Shown: one piece after another, positions 15,635-25,320 of the stretch
How the letters are laid out: every line of letters starts with the position of its first letter
Numbering within the stretch: the stretch's first letter is position 1
Assembly: GCA_937886445.1 (NCBI GenBank)
Contig: CALGBY010000111.1
Coordinates: 1-64,000, forward strand
From: an uncultured Clostridia bacterium
Lineage (GTDB): Bacteria > Bacillota > Clostridia > Christensenellales > Aristaeellaceae
DNA: 64,000 nucleotides
Reading direction: 5' to 3'
Notes under the pieces: generated by a model
Database searches by the model: none
Told to the model about the DNA's origin: nothing
What the model saw: the letters and a program-made list of their open reading frames with translations, nothing else
Position numbers and translations under genes: made by a program

Positions 15635-17245
15635 TCAAAGCCGGTCAAGCAGCTTCGCGCTTGTGCCTTCCATCACCTTCATCAGCACAGCGCATACGGC
15701 AAGCACCAGCGCCAGCACGGCGATGCCGGCAGCCCACACGGGGATCAGTCTCGCAAGCAGGAAGACAGCCGCCGAAAAGATCATCACAGACAGCCAGCCC
15801 AACGCCATAACGATAATGACACTTGTGCTTTGCTTGATAGGATAGGTTTCACTGGTCCATTTGAAATCGGCCTTCGCGGTACCGATGATGAGTCCGATCA
15901 GCCCGATCATCACCTGGAACAGCACACTGTACAGCAGGAGCACCGCCATACTGACGGCAGGCAGTGAAAAAGCCAGTGCAAGCAGCACGGCGGAAACCGT
16001 ACAGGGAAGCGCGTTGATACTGATGTGGAACAGCAGCTTGGAACGCAGGATCTGCTTTGAGGACACCGGCATCGAGCGCAGGATCCACAGCGATTTTCCC
16101 TCCAGAGACACAGAGGGCGTGGAAATGATGTCCATCGCGGAGATCAGCCCGATCAACAGCATACACGCGGGAAGACTGATGTTTTCAAGCCACGGGGACA
16201 GGGTGGAAAACTGCTCAAGCACGGGGCCGATCGTACCTCTGTTGATAAAGAGCAGCACCGCGGCCGCAATCAGCATCACAAGGCCGATACCGCAGTTGAG
16301 CATATAGACCGAGCTGGATACAAAGCGCCTTGCTTCCTTTTTGTACAGAGCAGCGTAGAGCCCGGTCTGCTTTTCCGTCCGGATGCTGTACCGCTTCCTG
16401 TTTCCGGTATCCGCTCCGCCTCTGAGCGCGATACGGATAAAGGTGCGGGACATCACGGTGAAGCACGCGGCGGAAAGGACGGCTGTGACCAGCGTAAAGA
16501 TGAGCATCCCCCTTGTTTCACCGCAGGCGCCGCGCCCGAGATCGCACATCAGTCTGGCCCAGGTATTCAGCGTTTCGCCTACCTGCTCGCTGTTGCTGAT
16601 CAGAGACCCGATCAGATCATTCATCCTGAAGCATACAAAATAGTAGACCGCGAAGAACAGAAGAGACAGGATGACGGTGATCACGCTCTTCTTTTTCACA
16701 CGCGAGGAAAACAGCGCCACCAGCCACCCCAGCAGGCACACCAGCACCGTTACAAAGAAGGCGATGATGAACAGCAGCAGGATCTCATACAAAAGGGCCG
16801 TGCCGGCAAAGCCGTTCATGATCTGGTATACGGCACAGGCCGGCACCCATACGATGCCCGAATACAGCAGGGACATCGCATATACCCCGATCAGGCGTGT
16901 AAAGAGTATCGCAGACGGCTTGACCGGCATGGAAAGCAGAAGATCGTTATCCTTTGCCAGATACAGGCCCGCATAGGTATTGAACACACTTCCGAAGGTG
17001 CCGAGCGCCACGGAAATGAGGCCCAGCAGCGTAAAATAAAGCCAGCCGGCGTCCACAGCCAGCAGCCCGTCCGCCAGCAGAAAGGACAACGCGCCGAACA
17101 CCAGCGCAAGCACGGCCATCAGCAGGGCAAACAGCACAAACAGCCCCGCGATCTTGCCCTTGGAACGGGCCTTGCCGGTTTTTCTGTTTACAAAATAGCC
17201 GCGAAACAGCTCTGTAAACTGCTTGGAGATCAGTGCTTTCAGCAT
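15635..17245 (-). CDS. ABC-2-type exporter permease
   Basis: A 536-residue membrane protein with roughly twelve hydrophobic segments, about twice the size of simple ABC-2 permeases. It seems to be a single-chain duplicated membrane domain, as in YxlG/YthQ-like large permeases of Bacillota. The start ATG lies inside the end of the ATPase gene (7-base overlap), so the two are coupled and form one transporter. The substrate is unknown; such systems export peptides, lipids or drugs. No catalytic motifs are expected. Confidence 0.82.
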   Translation of the reverse strand: MLKALISKQFTELFRGYFVNRKTGKARSKGKIAGLFVLFALLMAVLALVFGALSFLLADGLLAVDAGWLYFTLLGLISVALGTFGSVFNTYAGLYLAKDNDLLLSMPVKPSAILFTRLIGVYAMSLLYSGIVWVPACAVYQIMNGFAGTALLYEILLLFIIAFFVTVLVCLLGWLVALFSSRVKKKSVITVILSLLFFAVYYFVCFRMNDLIGSLISNSEQVGETLNTWARLMCDLGRGACGETRGMLIFTLVTAVLSAACFTVMSRTFIRIALRGGADTGNRKRYSIRTEKQTGLYAALYKKEARRFVSSSVYMLNCGIGLVMLIAAAVLLFINRGTIGPVLEQFSTLSPWLENISLPACMLLIGLISAMDIISTPSVSLEGKSLWILRSMPVSSKQILRSKLLFHISINALPCTVSAVLLALAFSLPAVSMAVLLLYSVLFQVMIGLIGLIIGTAKADFKWTSETYPIKQSTSVIIVMALGWLSVMIFSAAVFLLARLIPVWAAGIAVLALVLAVCAVLMKVMEGTSAKLLDRL

Positions 17246-17961
17246 TCCTTTGTTTCCTCCCCGCTCAGCTCCAGGAAGGCCTCCTCAAGGCTTTCGTCTC
17301 CCTTCACTTCCTCCATCGTGCCGCTGCAGATCAGCCTGCCCGCGCGAATGATGGCCACCTTATCGCACAGCTTTTCAGCCACATCCAGCACATGGGTGGA
17401 AAAGAAGAACGAGGCGCCGTTTGAGCACATATCGCGCATGACATTCTTGAGCAGGTACGAGGCCTTCGGATCCAGGCCTACAAAGGGCTCGTCCATGATG
17501 ATCAGCTTCGGGTCATGCACCAGAGCGGAAATGATCGCCAGCTTCTGCTTCATGCCGTGAGAAAAGGCGGAAACAGGCTGGGAAAGATCGCCCGTGATCT
17601 CAAACATATCACCATACTTTTCAATGCGCTGCGTTCTGTCCTTCGCGTTCACGCCGTAGATATCCGCAACAAAGTTCAGATACCGGATGCCGGTCATGAA
17701 TTCATACAGATCGGGATTATCGGGAATATAGGCCATCTGCCTTTTGGCGGCGATGGGATCGCGCCTGACATCAATGCCGTTCACGGTGACGGTGCCCTCA
17801 TCAAAAGGCAGTATACCTACCGCGCTTCTGATGGTAGTTGTTTTTCCGGCCCCGTTATGCCCGATGAAGCCGTATATCTCTCCGGGCAGGATATGCAGTG
17901 AAAGGTCATCCACTGCCTTTTTTTCACCGTAGAACTTTGTAAGATGATCGATTTTAAGCAT
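17239..17961 (-). CDS. ABC exporter ATP-binding protein
   Basis: A 240-residue ATPase of the CcmA/DRA type: Walker A GHNGAGKT (34-41), Walker B LIIMDEP (153-159) and a switch His in STHV. The signature is FSHGMKQK (133-140) in place of LSGGQ, a known variant in this exporter family. The ATG at 17961 follows ACGGAGAT. It precedes and overlaps the permease gene; together they form one exporter with its own promoter and terminator. Confidence 0.9.
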   Translation of the reverse strand: MLKIDHLTKFYGEKKAVDDLSLHILPGEIYGFIGHNGAGKTTTIRSAVGILPFDEGTVTVNGIDVRRDPIAAKRQMAYIPDNPDLYEFMTGIRYLNFVADIYGVNAKDRTQRIEKYGDMFEITGDLSQPVSAFSHGMKQKLAIISALVHDPKLIIMDEPFVGLDPKASYLLKNVMRDMCSNGASFFFSTHVLDVAEKLCDKVAIIRAGRLICSGTMEEVKGDESLEEAFLELSGEETKEC

Positions 17962-18009
17962 ATTGTATCTCCGTTCCTTTCTTGTCCACCGCTCCTTCGC
18001 GGCAAATAG

Positions 18010-18038
18010 ATTTTAGCAGACAGTACGCGCTCTGTAAA
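18010..18038 (-). promoter_or_regulatory. Promoter of the ABC exporter pair
   Basis: On the minus strand: TTTACA (18038-18033), 17 bases, TAAAAT (18015-18010), with a TG one base before the -10. Confidence 0.7.
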
Positions 18039-18070
18039 CAGAGACTGTTTTCCCTGTCATGTTTTCCACT

Positions 18071-18799
18071 TCACCTGTCGCTTTCGCCGTTCGTTCCGGC
18101 ACGCGAAGCCCGCGCGGGAAGCAGCAGCCGAAGCTCCTCCGCGTATTGTGTAAGCGCCGCGCTTCCCTCGGGAGAGATGCCGTAAGACCCTTTTTCGGGA
18201 TGGGTAAACCAGCCGTAATGATCGTCATACAGGATATCGCGCGCCCGTACGACACCGCTCGAGGCGGCAAGCTGCTTAGGCGCGGCTGTTCCGCCCGCCT
18301 CCCGCAGCGCGTAAAGCACAAGCAGGGCGTCCTCACGGTAGGCCGTCATTTTTTTCATGCCGCCCACCCCGCCGGTGTTGTTCCGCAGCCGCCGCGCGGA
18401 AAACTCCTTCTTTACCCTTTCCCGTACCGCCCTGCTGCGCGTACGGTAGGCGGAAAGGTCATGCTCCGCCGGCTCACTCAGTATCTCAACGCTGTCGCTT
18501 CTGCGGCTCACCGCGATCAGCCCGATGCCCAGCCGCTGCAGCAGGTACAACTTGTCTCTGAAGGCGCGGCTTCTCAGGTCTCCCGGCTGCGGCACGGCAA
18601 TGAACACCGCGTCGCACACCTTCTGGCGAAGCGCGGCCTGCTGTACCACGCGAAAATCCAGCTTCTGCTTGAACTCCACCGCGGCGTTCAAACCGTCCTT
18701 CTCCATGTACAGGTCCATATTCTCCACTTCGCCGTCACAGGAATAGCCAAGCCCTTCAAAGAAGGCACGCACAGGCGGGTAAAGATCCTTTTCCATCAT
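18071..18799 (-). CDS. DUF2161 family PD-(D/E)xK nuclease-like protein
   Basis: A 242-residue protein of the DUF2161 family. The N-terminal part keeps the PD-(D/E)xK pattern: MDLY with Asp29, then EFK with Glu42 and Lys44, and QQA at 54-56. The C-terminal third has MTAYRxxAL and a winged-helix-like YGWFxxxxxGxYxxxxxGxAAL segment. Families with this core usually cut nucleic acid, but no activity is known for DUF2161. The start is the ATG-ATG pair at 18799/18796, with CGGAG 5 bases before. The open frame continues upstream without family similarity. It is a single gene, divergent from the pectate lyase. Confidence 0.85.
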   Translation of the reverse strand: MMEKDLYPPVRAFFEGLGYSCDGEVENMDLYMEKDGLNAAVEFKQKLDFRVVQQAALRQKVCDAVFIAVPQPGDLRSRAFRDKLYLLQRLGIGLIAVSRRSDSVEILSEPAEHDLSAYRTRSRAVRERVKKEFSARRLRNNTGGVGGMKKMTAYREDALLVLYALREAGGTAAPKQLAASSGVVRARDILYDDHYGWFTHPEKGSYGISPEGSAALTQYAEELRLLLPARASRAGTNGESDR

Positions 18800-18836
18800 G
18801 CACTCCGAATACTTTTTGCGGCAGAGCCGCCCGTCT

Positions 18837-18865
18837 ATTATACCGCCCCGCCATACCGTCCGCAA
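18837..18865 (-). promoter_or_regulatory. Promoter of the DUF2161 gene
   Basis: On the minus strand: TTGCGG (18865-18860), 17 bases, perfect TATAAT (18842-18837). Confidence 0.6.
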
Positions 18866-18880
18866 GCAGGTGAACAGGGA

Positions 18881-18909
18881 TTGTACAAACCGCTCCCGTC
18901 TGATATAAT
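18881..18909 (+). promoter_or_regulatory. Promoter of the pectate lyase-GH3 unit
   Basis: TTGTAC (18881-18886), 17 bases, TATAAT (18904-18909) with an extended TGA ahead of the -10. It leaves a leader of about 160 bases before the start at 19075, in which I see no strong hairpin. Confidence 0.72.
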
Positions 18910-19074
18910 GATGAAAAATATACGGATCAAACGCCGTATATAGGAAAAAACACAGAAGAAAACGCGCGTACACCGCAGCCCCGCAGAAGGAGTCGAAAAA
19001 GGAAAACCCCGTTGAAACAGTATTCAACCGCCTGACAGCTCATTGTCACTTCAATCAAAGGAGGATACAGGAAA

Positions 19075-22000
19075 ATGAAAAAAATGCTTTGCTGCATACT
19101 GGTCTGCCTGCTTGCCGCTCTGGCCTTCGGCGCGCTTTGCGAGAATGAAAAGGCTGTGCACAGCATGGAAACCAAGCTGCTTGAGCCCTTCGGTCCGGGA
19201 GAACGGGCGGACGGTACGCAATTGCCCTTTGGTGATGACAGCTATTTCACTCTGGTGTTCAGCGAGAAAACCAAGGTGGATGAAAGCATCAAAACCTGGT
19301 CAGACGGCTATTCCTCCTCACAGCGCGTCAATTTCGGCGGCAAAATGACAAAGGACCGCAATCACATCCGCTTCACCATTACGCATCCCTGGGCGGAGGT
19401 CACCATCTGGTGGGTAGAGGGCGGAGACAATAACAGGCAGATCGGCATCTGGGCCGAGGACGGCACCGTGATCGCCAAAACAGATGAAACACTGGAAAAG
19501 AACCAGCCCTGTCTGAGCGTGCTCACGCTCTCCGGAGAAGGCACCTATCTGCTGGGCGGGGCCACGGCGAACAACTATATCTTCAAGCTGACCGTTACGG
19601 AATATGATGAGCAGCCCGAAAGCACCGTGCCGGAGCGCGCCGCGTGGGATACCGTGCCCGCTCCCGTGATCAGCGGGCTCAAGCAGAACGGAGCGGAGAT
19701 CGTTTTCAGCGCGGAGGCGCCTGTGGGTACAGACGGCGCGGACAGCATCAGGGTAACAGTATCATCCGGAAACCGGGAGCTTTGTACGCTGGAAAGCGCC
19801 GTACAGGGCGCGGAAAGCCAGCACTTTACCTATACGCCTGCCGCGTCCGGCGAATACACCTTCACCGCGCGGGCTGTACGAAAGGGTGAAAAGGACATTA
19901 CCGGCGGCAGCGCCACCTGTGCCTTTGTCCTTCCACTTGCTTCTCCCGTGCTGTCTGTTGAAGAGGACAGCGGGCACGGGAACATCCTGATCGCCTGGAA
20001 CGCGGTTCCCGAGGCACAGTACTATACGGTATATGTAAACGGTCAGCCGGCGCTTGACGGTCTTTACGGCACTCAGGCAGCGCTTGACGGTCTTGAAACC
20101 GGAAAGGAACACAGCCTTGCCGTGCAGGCATGCAGAACGGACGGCAGTCTCTCCACTGTTTCCGATCCGCTGCGGTATACGCCGAACGAAGAACCCGCTC
20201 CTTTATGGAATACAAGGGCCTTCGGTTCCTCCGTAAAGGCGGCGGATAACGGCTCTGTAATAAACGCGGACGGTTCGGTCACCGTTTTCAGCGAGAACGG
20301 GAGAGGCAAGATCGTTCCCGCGTCCACGGACGGGCTGTGCTTTTACTTCACCCGCGTGCGCGTAAAGGAGAACAACTTCGTGCTCACCGGGCACATACAT
20401 GTGGACAACTGGACATTCTCCAACGGTCAGGAGGGCTTCGGCATCGCGGCGCTGGACCGCGTGGGCATAAACGGCTCGCAGGACGCCTTCTGGAACAACA
20501 GCATCATGGGCCTGTGCTCCAAGGTGGAATACCGGGAGGACGGCGCGAAGATAACAATGAAGCTGGGCATCGGCGCTTTGGCGCGTCTGGGAGTAACAGC
20601 AAAGGACATCGCCGACTTTTCCGCTTCCGGTACATTTATCAAGGCGGACGGTTCCTCTGCCACCCTGCCCGGGAGCTTTACCAGTGAAATGACCGCGCTT
20701 GAAAAAAGCTGCCTCGCTTCCGGAAAGGGCACCTATAACATCATCGGTAACTTTACCGGCAATTCTCCGATGGGGGACCACGGCGTGCAGGATATATGCG
20801 ACCTGAACTTTACCCTCACCCGTGACAACACGGGCTGGCGCGTAAAGTACACCTCCGACAGCGGCCTTTACAGCATGGAGAAGCTGTATCGGGATGAGGA
20901 CCGCACCGCGCTGACCGCTCTGGACAGCGAATACGCATACATCGGTTTCTTCGCGGCAAGAAACGCGAGGATCACCGTAAGCGATATCTCCCTCACCTTC
21001 TCCTCCCCGGCGGAGGATGCCCCCGCGGAGCAGGAAAAAACAGCGCTCGTGCCTGTCACGGCAGCTATTGAAAGCGCGGCCGTATCCAATTCCGGCAGTT
21101 ACCCATTTGTATTTCTGGCAAACGCCGACGGCAGTATCAGTATCAAAACAGAAGAAGGAGCTGTACTGTACGGCCCCTTCCGGGTACAGGCAAACGAAAA
21201 GCTGCGGGAAACGCTGAATATTCCCGAAGGAAAGCTGACAGCGGAAGCGGTATTCACGCCGGATCAGGACTATATTCCCTCTGAAAACGCGCTTCTTGCT
21301 TCCTACAACAGCATCAGCATCCCGTTTTCGGTAGAATACAGGGTCATTTCCGGCGATACGCTGTACATATCGCCCCGCGGTACTGCCCGGGGCGACGGAA
21401 GCGCGGATAAACCGCTGGACCTGCAGACAGCCCTTTCCTTTGCCGTTCCGGGTCAAAGGCTTCTGCTTGCCGAAGGCACCTATTCACTGTTCAGCTCCGT
21501 GACCGTTCCGCGGTATCATGACGGAACAGAGCAGCTGCCCATCATCATTGAACCGGCCGACCCTGAAGCGCCCCGTCCGGTACTGGATTTCAAAAACGCA
21601 GGCGGAGGGTTCACGCTGGGCGGCAGCTGGTGGAGGCTGTCAGGCTTTGATATCACACACAGCGCACCGGGAAGCAAGGGACTGCAGATCTCCGGAAACA
21701 ATAATCTGGTTTATGACATCCGCGCCTATAAGAACGGCAATACAGGTATCCAGATCTCCCGTTTCCGCGAAAGTGACCTTAACGACGAATGGCCTGCCTG
21801 CAACACGGTGCGCGCCTGTATATCCTGCATGAATGCCGATCCCGGCTATGAGGATGCCGACGGCTTTGCCGCCAAGCTTACCTGCGGGGAAGGCAATCTG
21901 TTTACGAACTGCATTTCCGCCTTCAACGCCGATGACGGCTGGGATCTGTACGCAAAGGCCGAGACCGGCTGCATAGGCAGCGTGACGATCGACCGCTGTG

Positions 22001-22554
22001 TGAGCTTCATGAATGGCTATGCTTTCAGCGCGGACGGCTCGCTCATCCGCGGAGGCAACGGCAACGGCTTCAAGCTGGGCGGAGAAAGCCTGCCCGGAGG
22101 GCATCTGCTGAAAGACTCTCTGGCCTTCAGGAACGCCGGAAAGGGCATCGACAGCAACAGCTGCCCCGATATCACCGTCGCGGAATGCATCAGCCTTGAT
22201 AACGGCGCGGCCAATGTTGCCCTGTATACCAACAGCGCGGTCAATACGGCCTTTACCGTACAGGGGATCCTTTCCCTGCGTTCCGTGCCCGGTACGGAGG
22301 ATAACCTGAAGCCGAAGGGCACACAGGAGCTTACCTCACTTCTCTCAAGCGGAAATTACTGGTGCGACGGAAGCACCTCCGAAAACGCCGAAGGCCTTGT
22401 ATGCTCTCTTTCCGGCTTCCGCGCATCGGACGCGGAAAGGATCATTTCCGCCTTCCTGAGCTTTGCCGATTCCGGTGTCACGGACACCGCAAACGGCATT
22501 TACATCGATGAAAACGGCATCCTTTGCCTGAACGGATTCATGGAAAGGGAATAA
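19075..22554 (+). CDS. Secreted pectate lyase, polysaccharide lyase family 9, multidomain
   Basis: A 1159-residue exported protein (signal peptide 1-22). Residues from about 760 to 1110 form the right-handed beta-helix of family PL9. The calcium aspartates of Pel9A (known as D209, D233, D234, D237) align with Asp929, Asp953, Asp954 and Asp957, keeping the 24-residue gap, and the catalytic Lys aligns with Lys1000 in GFKLGG. It should cleave polygalacturonate by beta-elimination outside the cell. The first 740 residues hold a carbohydrate-binding-like beta domain, one or two fibronectin-III-like modules near 205-375, and a concanavalin-like module near 380-650, none of which I can name firmly. 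There is no cell-wall anchor. AAAGGAGG precedes the ATG. The GH3 gene follows after 79 bases. Confidence 0.88.
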   Translation: MKKMLCCILVCLLAALAFGALCENEKAVHSMETKLLEPFGPGERADGTQLPFGDDSYFTLVFSEKTKVDESIKTWSDGYSSSQRVNFGGKMTKDRNHIRFTITHPWAEVTIWWVEGGDNNRQIGIWAEDGTVIAKTDETLEKNQPCLSVLTLSGEGTYLLGGATANNYIFKLTVTEYDEQPESTVPERAAWDTVPAPVISGLKQNGAEIVFSAEAPVGTDGADSIRVTVSSGNRELCTLESAVQGAESQHFTYTPAASGEYTFTARAVRKGEKDITGGSATCAFVLPLASPVLSVEEDSGHGNILIAWNAVPEAQYYTVYVNGQPALDGLYGTQAALDGLETGKEHSLAVQACRTDGSLSTVSDPLRYTPNEEPAPLWNTRAFGSSVKAADNGSVINADGSVTVFSENGRGKIVPASTDGLCFYFTRVRVKENNFVLTGHIHVDNWTFSNGQEGFGIAALDRVGINGSQDAFWNNSIMGLCSKVEYREDGAKITMKLGIGALARLGVTAKDIADFSASGTFIKADGSSATLPGSFTSEMTALEKSCLASGKGTYNIIGNFTGNSPMGDHGVQDICDLNFTLTRDNTGWRVKYTSDSGLYSMEKLYRDEDRTALTALDSEYAYIGFFAARNARITVSDISLTFSSPAEDAPAEQEKTALVPVTAAIESAAVSNSGSYPFVFLANADGSISIKTEEGAVLYGPFRVQANEKLRETLNIPEGKLTAEAVFTPDQDYIPSENALLASYNSISIPFSVEYRVISGDTLYISPRGTARGDGSADKPLDLQTALSFAVPGQRLLLAEGTYSLFSSVTVPRYHDGTEQLPIIIEPADPEAPRPVLDFKNAGGGFTLGGSWWRLSGFDITHSAPGSKGLQISGNNNLVYDIRAYKNGNTGIQISRFRESDLNDEWPACNTVRACISCMNADPGYEDADGFAAKLTCGEGNLFTNCISAFNADDGWDLYAKAETGCIGSVTIDRCVSFMNGYAFSADGSLIRGGNGNGFKLGGESLPGGHLLKDSLAFRNAGKGIDSNSCPDITVAECISLDNGAANVALYTNSAVNTAFTVQGILSLRSVPGTEDNLKPKGTQELTSLLSSGNYWCDGSTSENAEGLVCSLSGFRASDAERIISAFLSFADSGVTDTANGIYIDENGILCLNGFMERE

Positions 22555-22633
22555 GCGGGCCGTTTACTGTACCCCGCGCGGCACTTTTCCGTCACGCGTA
22601 CAGTCGCCCGCGGACCGTGTAAACGGAGGCATC

Positions 22634-24994
22634 ATGAACACACAAAGCTGTGAAACCGACTCAGAAGTAAAAAGCAGGCCGGAAAAAGGAAGACAAAAGG
22701 GATCCGGAAAGAGGATAAAGCCGTGTGTTTCAGATGAAAAAAGGCGGCTGCTCGGCGCTTTGATCCCAATCATACTGCTGGTTGCGGCGATCGCCGTGTT
22801 TTCCGTGATCCGTTCCCTGAGCGGCACAAAGCCGTCCCTTGTTATGAACGGGGTCATGATCACCCTTCCGGAGGGCTATGAATGCGCCTACCGGGACCGT
22901 GACTCAGCCTCCTACAAATACACCGGCAGCGATATCAACCCCGGGCGTGTCGTAATCAATGCCGCCATCAGAGGCTACAACGCGCAGATCTTCGCCTCCG
23001 CGGAGGAAGTGACGGAAAGCTGCGAATGGCTGGAAGGGCTCGAGATCTATGAGAACGCTCATGGTGTGCGCATGGCCAGAGGCTACAATCTTGAAAAGCC
23101 GCAGCAGCCGGACCGCCGCTATTATGTTGAAGGAGAAAACTCGGTATTCCTGATCAATATGATAGAAGATCCGCGCTATTACGATACAGACGCCTGTGAG
23201 CAGGTAATGCTTGCCATTGCCGACAGCCTCCGGTATACGGAAACAGCCGGTATGACGCCGGAAAAACGCCTGAAGAACCTGCAGGATGAAACCATTGAGC
23301 AGATCGTTGCCCGTATGACGCCGGAGCAGAAAGCGCTGCAGATGGTACAGCCCGCCTGCTACAATATCACCTCCGCGGATATGAGAAGCCGCGATTACGG
23401 AAGTATCCTTTCCCAGCAGTCCGCGTATTCCGCAAAATACTGGGTGGAAATGACAGACCGGTTTCAGCGTGAAGCGCTTCTTTCCCCGGCCGGGATCCCG
23501 TATATCTACGGTGAAGACAGTGTACACGGTGTCAACTACTGTCTGAACGCCGTGATCTTTCCTCACAATATCGGCATCGGCGCGGCAAATGACGGGCAGC
23601 TTACCTATCTGATGGGCAAAGCGGTGGCCAATGAGGCGCTGCTTTGCCACCTTCCATGGAATTTTGCCCCCTGCACGGCAGTCTCCGGCGATATACGCTG
23701 GGGTCGCACCTATGAAAGCTACGGATCGGATCCCGCGCTCATCACGCGGCTCGCGTCGGCCTATACAAAGGGGCTGGTCGATGGCGGTGTCGTGGCATGC
23801 GTGAAGCATTTTATGGGAGACGGCGATGTTCGGTACGGCACCGGCGAAGCCGGGAAACTGATCGACCGGGGAGACGCGCAATTATCGGAAGAAGAGATCG
23901 AAACACGCATGAATGTCTACCGGCAGCTGATCGAAAACGGCGCACAGACGATCATGATCAGTCATTCCTCGCTGAACGGTACCAAAATGCACGAAAACGG
24001 GGAATACATCCTTCGTTTGAAGGAAGAAACAGGCTTCAGAGGCTTTGTCGTCAGTGACTGGGAAGCCGTGCAGAACATTCCCGCCGCCTCCTATGCCGAG
24101 CAGGTCACTCTTGCCGTAAACAGCGGCATTGATATGCTGATGGAGGTCTCCTCCTTTGAGGAGGCCGCGAACATCATCGTGCGCGGGATGGAAGACGGAA
24201 GCATCCCCGTATCCCGTGTGGATGACGCGGTTACCCGTATCCTGTATGTAAAGCGTCAGTCCGGATTGTTTACGGATCCCTTCTTTGAAAAAAGGCTTCT
24301 GGAACAGCAGGAAGTGGGCAGCGCGGAATACCGTGCGCTTGCGGAACAGCTGGTGGAAAAGAGCCTTGTGCTTCTGAAAAACGATCATGATCTGCTGCCG
24401 CTGAAGGAAGACATGACGGTATATGTCACAGGCCCGGCAGCCGATAGCGCTTCTGTTCAATGCGGCGGTTGGACACTGGACTGGAACGGCAGCGCGGGCG
24501 AGATCCCCGGCGTTACCACCGTGCTGCAGGGGCTGAAGGAAGTATGCGAAGCACACGGTATCCATATAATAACCGACCCCGCGCTTTCTGATGCCGCGGA
24601 CGCCGTGATCCTGTGCGTGGGAGAGCGGCCCTATGCCGAATGGCTGGGTGATACACCGGATCCCTCCCTGTACGGTACGGCCGCACTTGCCGGCAACAAA
24701 GATGCCGTTCAATGGGCCGCCGCCTGCGGGAAGCCTGTCATCACGCTGATCTTCGCGGGGCGTCAGGTTTTGCTGAACGATGAGGATCTGGCACACTGGA
24801 ACAGCGCTGTTATGTGTTACCTGCCCGGCTCCGAGGGTGCAGGGATCGCCCGTGTGCTGACAGGAGATGCGCCCTTTACCGGTAAGCTCCCCTCCCCCTG
24901 GTACACGGATGTATCTCAGTTCGGGACCGGCAATTGCCGCTGGCCGGCGGGATACGGTCTGGAATATCACAGCAAAAGGTCTCCGGAAGAATAA
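22634..24994 (+). CDS. Membrane-anchored glycoside hydrolase family 3 (beta-glucosidase type)
   Basis: A 786-residue protein. A short cytoplasmic head is followed by one membrane helix (about 39-59), a roughly 140-residue domain of unknown kind (65-205), and then the GH3 catalytic domain. The nucleophile is Asp475 in VVSDWE, and the KHFMGDG and YGEDSVHG segments of the substrate pocket are present. The C-terminal alpha/beta sandwich domain (from about 575) is present; no fibronectin-like third domain is visible. The signal anchor, unlike a cleaved signal, holds the enzyme at the outer membrane face. It probably trims beta-linked oligosaccharides released by the pectate lyase or other enzymes before uptake. 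GGAGG lies 5 bases before the ATG. Confidence 0.88.
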   Translation: MNTQSCETDSEVKSRPEKGRQKGSGKRIKPCVSDEKRRLLGALIPIILLVAAIAVFSVIRSLSGTKPSLVMNGVMITLPEGYECAYRDRDSASYKYTGSDINPGRVVINAAIRGYNAQIFASAEEVTESCEWLEGLEIYENAHGVRMARGYNLEKPQQPDRRYYVEGENSVFLINMIEDPRYYDTDACEQVMLAIADSLRYTETAGMTPEKRLKNLQDETIEQIVARMTPEQKALQMVQPACYNITSADMRSRDYGSILSQQSAYSAKYWVEMTDRFQREALLSPAGIPYIYGEDSVHGVNYCLNAVIFPHNIGIGAANDGQLTYLMGKAVANEALLCHLPWNFAPCTAVSGDIRWGRTYESYGSDPALITRLASAYTKGLVDGGVVACVKHFMGDGDVRYGTGEAGKLIDRGDAQLSEEEIETRMNVYRQLIENGAQTIMISHSSLNGTKMHENGEYILRLKEETGFRGFVVSDWEAVQNIPAASYAEQVTLAVNSGIDMLMEVSSFEEAANIIVRGMEDGSIPVSRVDDAVTRILYVKRQSGLFTDPFFEKRLLEQQEVGSAEYRALAEQLVEKSLVLLKNDHDLLPLKEDMTVYVTGPAADSASVQCGGWTLDWNGSAGEIPGVTTVLQGLKEVCEAHGIHIITDPALSDAADAVILCVGERPYAEWLGDTPDPSLYGTAALAGNKDAVQWAAACGKPVITLIFAGRQVLLNDEDLAHWNSAVMCYLPGSEGAGIARVLTGDAPFTGKLPSPWYTDVSQFGTGNCRWPAGYGLEYHSKRSPEE

Positions 24995-25320
24995 AGCACA
25001 GTACATACAAAGGCGAGCCGGACTCGATGAATATCAAAAACAGTTCATGTTTCTGAATAACAAAGCATTTTCTGTGTTTTTTCCCATGTGCATTTACCAT
25101 TTTTGGTTTCCGCAATGTATTTCATATCACCGTGTTTTGAGTACGCCGTATACCTATGCGGTTTTCCTTCTTTTGTTCGCGCAGCGAGGACACCTTTCAT
25201 TTCCTGCCGTGATCCCGGCAAACAGAAGGCATATTATGATATTTTCCCTGTTGGTGTATTGAAAGAACGCCGGTACCTTTTCGGTACCGGCGTCCTTCAT
25301 ATTCCCGTAACGGGAAGCGA
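24995..25320. other. Gene-free spacer between convergent units
   Basis: 326 bases separate the GH3 stop from the stop of the minus-strand permease. The stretch is AT-richer than its surroundings. Apart from the terminator at 25260-25292 I see no RNA gene, promoter or coding frame with a ribosome site. Confidence 0.6.
25260..25292 (-). terminator. Terminator of the sugar importer operon
   Basis: The perfect 10-bp stem CGCCGGTACC / GGTACCGGCG (25268-25292) with a 5-base loop is followed on the minus strand by TTCTTTC. Confidence 0.78.
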
